DNA of 27,744 nucleotides from Aureococcus anophagefferens (Eukaryota > Sar > Pelagophyceae > Pelagomonadales > Pelagomonadaceae), in NCBI RefSeq assembly GCF_000186865.1, contig NW_008705588.1, positions 184,740 through 212,483 of the forward strand, in the 5' to 3' direction. A program made the translations under genes and the position numbers. Positions 14,224-21,365 of this stretch are shown piece after piece. The notes beneath the pieces were generated by a model. The model was not told the DNA's origin and ran no database searches. It saw nothing but the letters and a program-made list of their open reading frames with translations. The first letter of the stretch is position 1, and each line of letters opens with the position of its first letter.

Positions 14224-17222
14224 ATGGCCGAGAGCTACAGCCCCTTTGATGGGCTCGAGATCATAGCCCCTTCAGAAGCCGAGGCGCTCGCGGGCGGCGT
14301 GCGCACGATGCTCGCGCGCCTGAGCAGCAGCGGCGTTGTGGAGAAGTACGCTTCGGCAGCGCGGACCAACATGTACCAGTTCCGCCCGAGCTTCGACCAG
14401 AGCGTGATGGACTGGCTCAACAAGGAGCAGGCGGGCGCTGACCCGTCCACGCGTCTTGCCCGCTCACAGACGCCGCCGCCCGAGCTCGACGCGCTGCGCG
14501 TCGCGCTCGAGGCCGAGGTCCCCGAGCTCGCCGAGTTCTTCGTTTGCACGTGGGTGCAGGTCCGTTCCCTCGCGCGCGCCGCGCCGCCCGTCCGCAAGCG
14601 CGTACCCTAGGTGAACGTGACGGACGGCGCCGACACGCTCGCCGCGCACGTGGACAAGCCCGCGTGGGGCGACGTCGTGGTCGTGTTCACGCTGGACGAC
14701 ATCGGCGTCGAGCTCGCGGCGCGCTGCTCCGGTCTAAAATTAAGCGCCCGCGTGAACGCGCTCGAGGCCTACATGCTCGCCGGGCCCGCGCGCTACGCCG
14801 CGAGCCATCGCATCTCGATGAGCGGACCCCGCGTCGGGGTCGTCTTCCGCTACCACCTCAAGGACGTCGTCGCGCTCGGGACGCGGGCCTCGGCCGACGG
14901 CGACGTCCCCGTGGGCACGATCGTGTCCGCGCGGTGGCCCTCGCAGACGAACTCAAAATTGCCGCACTCCAAGTACCGGTCCGCGTACCCGGCGGTCGTG
15001 CGCGCCCGCCGCGACGACGTCTACAACCTGACCTTCTTTGCGAACCCGCCGGACGTCGCGCACGACGCCGAGGTGCACGAGAGCCTCGTCCTCGCCAACG
15101 GCGCGCGTCGCTCGCAGTGTCACGACGCACGCGCGCGCGCGGACCCGCGCCCTCTCAGGTTGGCACGCTGGCATACTCCCCGGCCGATTCTTCATTCCGC
15201 CGAGCGCCGAGACTTCCGAGGGCGGCGGTGACGCCGCCAACGTCGACGGCGGCGTCGTCGGCGACGACCACGGCGACGGCGGCGGCGAGGCGCCCGTCGT
15301 CGACGAGGCGCCCATCGACGCGCCCGTCGGCGGCGACGCGCCCGTCGTCGGCGGCGGCGCGCCATTCGACTTCTTCGCGCAGCCAGTCCGCGCCGTAGTG
15401 GAAGTCGACTTCGACTGCATGGTCGCCTTTTGGAAGTACAAAAACCTCAAGAAGGCGCCGCCGGATGCCATCTTTCGCGACAAGGAGATAAAGCGCACCG
15501 CAGCGTCCGACTAGATGAGAGTCGACATCGGATTCGTGTGCACGCGCAGGCACTTTTTCAGCCCGCTTCCCCATTACGAGCACCTTAAACAGTTCGCCAA
15601 AGAAAATTCCGAGGACATCAAGGCCGGCGTGGCCAAGCCGCCGACCGCTATTTACTCAGAGGCGATCGCGCGGATGTCGGCGGCGCCCCGCGCGAAGCGC
15701 AACAAGACTGACCGCAAGGGCCAAACCATTCGGTTCGCGCCCCGAGTCCGCACTCGTTCCGTCCAAAGGTACGCCCGTTCGCAGGTACTGGTGTCCCGTG
15801 ACGAAGATTTGGTTCCCCGCGACGGTCGTCGATCGGGCCGCGCCTTTGGACTCGCACACGGTGTGGGTTGTGAAGGACGAGGAGGGCTACGAGATGAGTG
15901 TTGTTTTTGACTGGCCGGTGACGGGCCAGATGCAACGAAGACAAGAGCCAAGAAACCTGGAGTACGTAATGCTTGATTCTCGCGACTACGAGGGCTTCGG
16001 CGACTACGAGGGCTTTGTAGAAGCCTGGAAAGCACCCTTCGCGAAAGCGGAGAAGCGACGCGATGCGAGTCAAAACAATGGCGCCGATGAGCGAGCGAAG
16101 AAGCGCCGCGCCAAACCCAAAGCTCAGGTGCAGCCCGCGAGGAAGCGGCCCCGGCCGCCCGCGCCGCAGCTGCCCGCGCCGGTGCCCGCGCCCACGCCGC
16201 CTGTGCCCGCGCCACCGGCGCCGCCGTCACAGCCGCCGGTCGCGCGTGCGCCGAGCGTGGTGTCCGCTGATGACACCGAGCCCGTTGCGCCAGCTGGGAC
16301 CACCAGCGAAAGCGCAATTGCCATCGACGACGAAGAAATTGAGGACCGGCCGGCGCGTGGCGACGCTTCACCCGTCGTCATCGAGCGCGACGTCGCGGCC
16401 GTGCTCCGGGGGGTGCTCTCGCCCGCCTGGAAGAGCCTCGCCGAGCGCGCGACGGAGCCTTACGCCGAGCTGCCCCTCCTCGGCTTCGACTCGGAGGGCG
16501 TCAAGCGCCTCCGCGACAGCCTCGACGGCGCGGCCATCGGCCTCTCGTCGGGCCCGAGCGGACTGACGAGCGAGGTTGCGATTCCCGCCTTCGCCGAGCT
16601 GCGCCGCGACTTCCTCAAGCTCAAAGGCGACGTTTGGCACGTCGTCACCTCGGCATCGTCCCACTTGATCGACATCGCGCCCGTCGGCGACGACGACCCG
16701 CGCGTCGGCCTGCGAGGCCAGTCCAAGGCCGTGGCCAAACGCCCCCTCGACACTCACCAGGTCCTCGGCGTCTACTACGGGCGGACCATGCTCGAGCGCG
16801 AGTACGAGGACATGCACTCGAGTTCCCCGGCCACGCTCCACTCGCACGAGCGCTACGCGTTCTCCTTCGAGTGCAAGGGAGTCGACTGCGTCATCGACGC
16901 GCTCGACCGCGGCAATTTCCATTTGATGGCCATCAATGACGCGCGTCGAGCGCCGCACGCGTCGCGCGCGCGCGGCCTCAGCGCCAGCGAGAGGTCGGCC
17001 GTGAACGTGACGTTCCGCGCCGCGCTCCTCGACGGCTTCCCCATCACCTCCATTACGGCCCTGAAGCCGATCAAGCAGGGCGACGAGCTCCTTATCGACT
17101 ACGGCAAGGACTTCTGGCTGAAGAATTTCGGCCTCGACCGTTACATCGCCCAGTTCCAACACCCGGCCCTCGTCAGCCTGCACGCACAGCTCAGCCGGCA
17201 CCTCGCGCAGGACCTCGGATAG
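14224..17222 (+). CDS. Candidate AlkB-like dioxygenase / double Tudor-like / SET methyltransferase fusion, five exons
   Basis: Proposed exons are 14224-14559, 14611-15106, 15159-15504, 15550-15732 and 15785-17222, giving 932 residues; all four junctions keep frame. The AlkB-like part has HxD (His125, Asp127 in AAHVDKPAWGD), the distal His178 in GPARYAASHRIS, and the 2-oxoglutarate arginine pattern RVGVVFR (186-192). This is the full metal and cofactor set of Fe(II)/2OG dioxygenases. Two modules then resemble Tudor/PWWP barrels: GTIVSARW...YPAVV (about 210-260) and YWCPVTKIWFPATVV (about 455-515). A basic/proline linker precedes a SET domain (about 778-900) with VLGVYYGRTM, VNVTF and ELLIDYG. 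The usual NHSC motif is replaced by INDAR, a variant whose activity is uncertain. If exon 3 really ended at the TAG at 15512, these would be two genes. Confidence 0.65.
14560..14610 (+). other. 51-nt intron 1 of the AlkB-SET gene
   Basis: The boundary is GTGCAG|GTCCGT at the 5' side and TACCCTAG|GTG at the 3' side. The intron contains an in-frame TAG at its end, so the gene cannot be read through it. Splicing joins FFVCTWVQ to VNVTDGADTLAAHVD, continuing the dioxygenase fold. Confidence 0.85.
15107..15158 (+). other. About 52-nt intron 2 of the AlkB-SET gene
   Basis: The 3' site CCCTCTCAG|GT at 15158 is strong. The 5' site is either 15107 (GTCGCT) or 15119 (GTCACG). Both keep the frame and lead into WHAGILPGRFFIPPS. 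I prefer 15107 because the length matches the other introns. Confidence 0.65.
15505..15549 (+). other. Proposed intron 3 of the AlkB-SET gene (45 or 57 nt)
   Basis: GT at 15505 and AG at 15549 (or 15561, also in frame) remove a TAG at 15512-15514 and join IKRTA to HFFSPLPHYEH. This is the weakest junction of the model and decides whether the AlkB-like and SET halves are one protein. Confidence 0.5.
15733..15784 (+). other. 52-nt intron 4 of the AlkB-SET gene
   Basis: The segment starts GTTCGCGCC and ends GTTCGCAG. Splicing changes frame and joins GQTIR to YWCPVTKIWFPATVV, completing the second Tudor-like module, which otherwise lacks its start. Confidence 0.75.
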
Positions 17223-17250
17223 GGCGCTGATAATAGCAACCAGGCCTCAG

Positions 17251-18777
17251 TTACGCCGCCCCGCCGACCCCGGGGCGCAAGACGAGCCGGAGCGGCGCGC
17301 CGGCCGCGCCCGCGAGCGCGCGGAGCGCCGCGGCCGCGCCGCGCGCCGCGAGCTTCGAGACGAGGAGGACGGGCTCCGACGCCTTGCGCGAGAGGTAGCG
17401 GGGCGCGTCGACGAGGCGGAGGCTGCCCGCCTGGACCCGGTAGCCCGCGAAGCCGACGACCCAGGGCCAGAGGTCCTTGTGCGTCTTCCGGAGGAACGCG
17501 CGCGTCTGCCGCTCCGCGAGCTTCGTCGCGCGCCGATACAACGCGCCCGCGTCGACGACGGCGGCCTGGGCGGCCGCGCCGAGGCGCCAGGCGCGCCGGA
17601 GCCGCGGGTGGTCGCGGAAGAGCTTGTAGAGGAAGAGCTCCTCGCCGAAGACGAGCTTCTCGCCCGCGAGCAGCGCGCGCGACGCGACGCGCACGACGCC
17701 CGAGATGAGCGCGCCGAGGCCCCGCAGGAGCCACAGCGCGAGCCGCACGGGCAGCTCGAGCCGCGCGACGCCCCAGGTCACCGCGCGGAGCTGGAGCCGG
17801 TCCACGAGGTAGCCGTTGAGGTAGAGCGCCTCGTCGACGGCGTGGGCGACCTGCAAAAGGGGGGAGGAACATCGGTTGGAGGTTTCGGGACGGGACGCCG
17901 GGCCGACCTCGAAGGCGCCGACGGCCGCGGGCGCGTAGAGCGCGACGGCCTCGGGCGACGGCGGCACGAACGAGTGGACGCGTTTCATCGACGCGACGCG
18001 CAGCCCCGCGTGGGTCGTCGCGACGGCGATGGCGACGCGCGCGAGCTGGACGTGGAGCTTCTGGGCCCGCGTGCGCCGCGCGGCGTGCTGGGCCTCGGAC
18101 GCCGCGTGCAAGATCTGCCGCGCGACCGCGGCGCGCGCGGCGTCCGCGGCCTCGGCGACGGCGCGCCGCTCGTGGTCCACGAGGTGCTCCGGCAGCAGGT
18201 CCGGGAGCCGGTGGCGCGGCGCCATGATCTCGCGCATCGCCGCGACGACGCGATAGCGCTCGTGGACCTCCGCGGCCGCGTAGTCGAAGACCGAGGTCGC
18301 GGTGCGCGCGACGAGGACGCCGAGCGCGAGGCCGTTGGGCAGGCGCGCGCCGACGCCGCGGCGCGCGGCGACGAGGGACGCCAGCCCGACGCAGCAGGAC
18401 GCGGCGAATTTGGCGACGCGCGCGCGCCGCGTCCGCGGCCGATCGAAGAGATCCGCGCCGCCGAAAAGGCCCGCGAGGCGCAGGTAGAAGTGGAGCGCGA
18501 AGAAGAGCTGGTAGGCGCGCGCGCCCCGGGGCTCCGCCGCGAGGTCGAAGTGCTTCAGGGGCTGCACGAGGAGGAAGGCGCCCGCGGCCGCGCGCCCGCC
18601 GCAGAGGGCCGTCCCGACGTCGTCGCGCCGCGCCTCGAGCTCCAGGGTCTTCGCCGCGCGGTGCTTGAGCACGTCGATGACGCCGCCGCCGCGCAGGCGC
18701 AGGGAACGTTCCGCGCGGAGGCGGGCCGAGGCGAGGCACGCCAGGGCGAGGAGGCGCCCCGCCGGGGGCAGCCCCAT
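17251..18777 (-). CDS. Uncharacterised secreted or plastid/membrane protein with LRLRGGG leader; one intron
   Basis: The product is 489 residues after removal of a 57-nt intron. It starts with a hydrophobic signal (MGLPPAGRLLALACLASARL) followed by SLRLRGGG, a basic-glycine motif I associate with secreted proteins of pelagophytes (an impression, not checked). The rest is alpha-helical, rich in Arg, Ala and Leu, with amphipathic or membrane-associated stretches such as LPVRLALWLLRGLGALISGV. A conserved-looking core is EALYLNGYLVDRLQLRAVTW and GEELFLYKLFRDHP. No catalytic motif or known family was recognised. The first ATG at 18777 is used as start. It converges with the SET gene (28 bp between stop codons) and diverges from the transporter gene. 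Confidence 0.65.
   Translation of the reverse strand: MGLPPAGRLLALACLASARLRAERSLRLRGGGVIDVLKHRAAKTLELEARRDDVGTALCGGRAAAGAFLLVQPLKHFDLAAEPRGARAYQLFFALHFYLRLAGLFGGADLFDRPRTRRARVAKFAASCCVGLASLVAARRGVGARLPNGLALGVLVARTATSVFDYAAAEVHERYRVVAAMREIMAPRHRLPDLLPEHLVDHERRAVAEAADAARAAVARQILHAASEAQHAARRTRAQKLHVQLARVAIAVATTHAGLRVASMKRVHSFVPPSPEAVALYAPAAVGAFEVGPASRPETSNRCSSPLLQVAHAVDEALYLNGYLVDRLQLRAVTWGVARLELPVRLALWLLRGLGALISGVVRVASRALLAGEKLVFGEELFLYKLFRDHPRLRRAWRLGAAAQAAVVDAGALYRRATKLAERQTRAFLRKTHKDLWPWVVGFAGYRVQAGSLRLVDAPRYLSRKASEPVLLVSKLAARGAAAALRALAGAAGAPLRLVLRPGVGGAA
17851..17907 (-). other. 57-nt intron in the LRLRGGG-leader gene
   Basis: On the gene strand it reads GAG|GTCGGC at the 5' side and a pyrimidine tract CCCCCCTTTTGCAG|GTC at the 3' side, the best polypyrimidine tract in the window. 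It is a multiple of three without stops, so it would be translated as 19 extra residues if splicing were ignored. Confidence 0.8.
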
Positions 18778-18858
18778 GTCCACGAGCTGGAATGATGTTG
18801 AAGGCCTTCAAGGTCCCGGACGCACGATGGCCGCGGGCAGCGAGGCCTCGACTGGGAC

Positions 18859-18966
18859 GACTGGCGTCACTACTGCCTGACCTACGACGGGACCGACCTC
18901 GTGCTCTACTTCGACTGGCGTCGCTACTGCCTGACCTACGACGGGACCGACCTCGTGCTCTCCTTC
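18859..18966 (+). repeat. 54-bp tandem duplication just upstream of the transporter start
   Basis: Copies 18859-18912 and 18913-18966 differ at two bases. They are in frame with the transporter and would encode DWRxYCLTYDGTDLVLxF twice, but no ATG lies upstream in that frame before stop codons at 18793 and 18799. They are either 5' UTR or part of an exon whose start lies across an intron. Confidence 0.95.
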
Positions 18967-18975
18967 GACGGCACC

Positions 18976-20016
18976 ATGGTGGACGCCGCCGCCGCCGTCG
19001 TGCTCCTCGCGAGCCTCTTCTGCTGCGGCACGTGGCCGGCCATGCTGACCTACGCGGCCAAGGACGGCCGCCACGCCGCCCACTCCTACCTCGACTACAC
19101 CGCGGGCTACGTGTGCGTCGCCGCGGTCACGGCCGTCGCGAGCCCCCTCGGCGGCGGCGACGTCGCCCTCGCCGTCGTCGCCATGGTCGGCGGCGCCATG
19201 CTCTGCGTCGGCAACCTCTGCCTGCAGATCGCCGTGGACCTCGGCGTCCCGCTCACCGCGGCGCTGCCCCTCCAGGCGTCGCTCACCGTCGTGCTGGGCA
19301 CGTCGCTCAACTTCGCGCTCCAGCCCGAGCGCAGCGACGCGGCCTGGCTCTTCGCCGGCGTCGCGCTCTTCGCTGCGGCCATCGCGCTGACCGCGCGCGC
19401 GCAGCTCGACTACGACCGCGGCCGCGGCGCCGCGCGGGCGACGCACCAGGAGTCGCCGCTCGTCGCGGACCGCGCGCCGCCGCCGCCGCGGGCGCGCGAG
19501 GCGGCGGCCGCCGCCGCCGCGCCGGCGACGCGGCCGCGGCGCGGGCTCGCCGTCGCCGCGCTCGGCGGGTGCGCGTTCGGCGCGTTCTCACCGTGCTTCA
19601 ACGTCGCCGTCAACGACGAGCTCGGCTGGAGCGCGGCGGGGCCCCTGCGGCTCTGGACGGCGAATCTGCTCTTCGCCGCGGGCTTCGCGCTCGGATCCCT
19701 CGCGACGAACCATCGCCGGCTCCCCCGCGCGCTCCGGGGCTACGCCGCCGAGGCCCCGAAGAGCCGCCTCCTGCCCGCGGCCGCGGGCGCCGTCTGCGCC
19801 GCGGGCAACGAGCTCCAGTTCTACGGCGCGACGCTCGCGGGCTTCGCCGCGTCGGACCTCGTCCAGGCCTTCCCCGTCGTCGGCATGGCGTGGGGCCGGC
19901 TCCTCTTCCGGGACTTCGAGGGCTGCGCCCCGGGCGTCGCGCGGACGCTCGTCGCCGTCTACGCCGCCTACCTCGCCGCGGTCCTGTGCCTCTTCCTGTC
20001 CGTGGAGACGACGTAA
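18976..20016 (+). CDS. Ureide permease (UPS)-like transporter
   Basis: The 346-residue product is a multi-helix membrane protein related to plant ureide permeases, which import allantoin and nucleobases. Family landmarks: an N-terminal helix ending CCGTWPAMLTYAAKDGR, then YLDYTAGYV, a helix with GGAMLCVGNLCLQIAVDLGV, and SLTVVLGTSLNFAL. A charged, Ala-rich central loop of about 60 residues separates two halves of roughly five helices, as in UPS proteins. The second half carries LGGCAFGAFSPCFNVAVND and ASDLVQAFPVVGMAWG. The ATG at 18976 sits directly before the first helix; the open frame continues upstream into a 54-bp duplication without an ATG. A purine-nitrogen scavenging role is inferred from the family. 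It is divergent from the minus-strand gene ending at 17251. Confidence 0.75.
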   Translation: MVDAAAAVVLLASLFCCGTWPAMLTYAAKDGRHAAHSYLDYTAGYVCVAAVTAVASPLGGGDVALAVVAMVGGAMLCVGNLCLQIAVDLGVPLTAALPLQASLTVVLGTSLNFALQPERSDAAWLFAGVALFAAAIALTARAQLDYDRGRGAARATHQESPLVADRAPPPPRAREAAAAAAAPATRPRRGLAVAALGGCAFGAFSPCFNVAVNDELGWSAAGPLRLWTANLLFAAGFALGSLATNHRRLPRALRGYAAEAPKSRLLPAAAGAVCAAGNELQFYGATLAGFAASDLVQAFPVVGMAWGRLLFRDFEGCAPGVARTLVAVYAAYLAAVLCLFLSVETT

Positions 20017-20021
20017 GTTGA

Positions 20022-20180
20022 CCAAGTTATTGAAGGGCGCGCCCGACTGCGTAAGTTGAAGTCAAAGTGAAGCTCAGCTCCGAAGACCAGGTATGAGAGC
20101 GTGAAACTCAGTGAATCGGCTGCGCCTTCGCACGAGCTGCCGACGCCGTCCCTGCCTGCCGCCCGAGCCGTCGCGGCGCA
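20022..20180 (+). promoter_or_regulatory. Intergenic region between transporter and esterase genes
   Basis: This gap between two same-strand genes is less GC-rich than the coding DNA. It has a GCGTAAGTTGA motif at about 20049 that repeats the ACGTAAGTTGA overlapping the transporter stop. No gene was seen; it should hold the transporter 3' end and the esterase promoter. Confidence 0.3.
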
Positions 20181-21341
20181 ATGGCGGCCTGCGCCAGGTG
20201 CTGCGCGGTCCTCGCCCTCGCGGCGCTGCTGCAGCTCGGCCTCCTCGTGCGCATGACGGTGCGCTGGCCCGGCCGGCGCGACGGCTTCCAGGAGGGCGCC
20301 GTGCCCGTCTGGCGCAACGGCCGCGTGCCGCTCGCGAACCGGCTGCTCGACTACCTGCTGCCCATCAGCTTCGACCTCGCGGAGATCGCGCTGTGCCCCG
20401 TCGACGGCTCCGACGTCGCGTGCGTCGACGCGGGCCGCGCCAAGGAGGCGGCGTCGCGCGCGGGCTTCAACGCGACGCCGGGCTACGACTTCGAGACGTG
20501 GACCTTTTCCGCGGGCGCGCGGGAAGCGTCGGCCGTGGTCCTGCGGCCGCGGCGCGCCCACTTCTTCCCCGAGGCCTCGGGCGCGGACGCGACCGGCGGA
20601 CCGCGCGTCGTCGTGTGGTTCCACGGCGGCGGCCTCAACATCGGCGGCGCCGAGGACACGTACGCGGTGCCCCTCGTCGACGCCCTCGCGCGGCGCCTCG
20701 GCCCGGCGCGCACGCTGATCGTCGCGTCCGTCGAGTACGCGCTCGCGCCCGAGCGGCCGTTTCCGGCGGCCGCCGACGACGCCTTGGCGGCGCTCGAGGG
20801 CGTACTCGCGCGCTTCCCCGACGCGGCCCACGTCTCCGTCGCCGGCGCGTCCGCGGGGGCCTACCTCGCGCTCGTCGCGGCCTACCGCGGCAGGGCCGCG
20901 GGGCTCCGCGTCGACAGCGTCTTCCTCGACTCGCCGTTCCTCAAGGACGGCCACTGCGGCGGCGCACCGCCGCCGCGGGGCGAGGGCTCCTTCGCCGCCA
21001 ACGGCTGGATGCGCCTGCCGTCGACGGCCTGGCTCGACTGGTCCTGGCGCGCGTACCTGGCCGGCCGCGACATGGCCGACTACGCCATGGGCGCGTGCGA
21101 CGCGGAGAACTGGCGGAGCGTCGGCGGCCCGCCGCCGGCCGTCATCCTCACGGGCTCGGGCGACCCGCTCCGCGACGCCGCCCACGAGCTCGCGGCGACC
21201 TACGAGGCCGCGGGCGGCGCCGCGACGCTCGTCGAGGCCCGCGCGGCCCACTGCGTCGCCTTCCTCTTCGACGGCGCCGCGGTCGCGCGCGCGCACGACC
21301 TCTACGCGGACCTGCTCCTGGGGGAGTGCGCGCCGGGGTAA
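20181..21341 (+). CDS. HSL-family alpha/beta hydrolase (esterase/lipase), membrane-anchored or secreted
   Basis: The 386-residue protein belongs to the hormone-sensitive-lipase/carboxylesterase branch. The oxyanion motif HGGG is at 148-151 (VVVWFHGGGLNIGG), followed by VEYALAPERPFPAA (184-197), which is the family's YRLAPExPFPAA block. The nucleophile is Ser224 in GASAG, the acid Asp328 in GSGDPLRD and the base His357 in AAHCVAF, so the triad is complete. An N-terminal hydrophobic segment (about 5-24) is a signal anchor or signal peptide. Substrate is likely a short to medium acyl ester, by family. It converges tightly with the ankyrin gene (24 bp between the ends). Confidence 0.88.
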   Translation: MAACARCCAVLALAALLQLGLLVRMTVRWPGRRDGFQEGAVPVWRNGRVPLANRLLDYLLPISFDLAEIALCPVDGSDVACVDAGRAKEAASRAGFNATPGYDFETWTFSAGAREASAVVLRPRRAHFFPEASGADATGGPRVVVWFHGGGLNIGGAEDTYAVPLVDALARRLGPARTLIVASVEYALAPERPFPAAADDALAALEGVLARFPDAAHVSVAGASAGAYLALVAAYRGRAAGLRVDSVFLDSPFLKDGHCGGAPPPRGEGSFAANGWMRLPSTAWLDWSWRAYLAGRDMADYAMGACDAENWRSVGGPPPAVILTGSGDPLRDAAHELAATYEAAGGAATLVEARAAHCVAFLFDGAAVARAHDLYADLLLGECAPG

Positions 21342-21365
21342 GCACACCACACATCTTACACAGCG

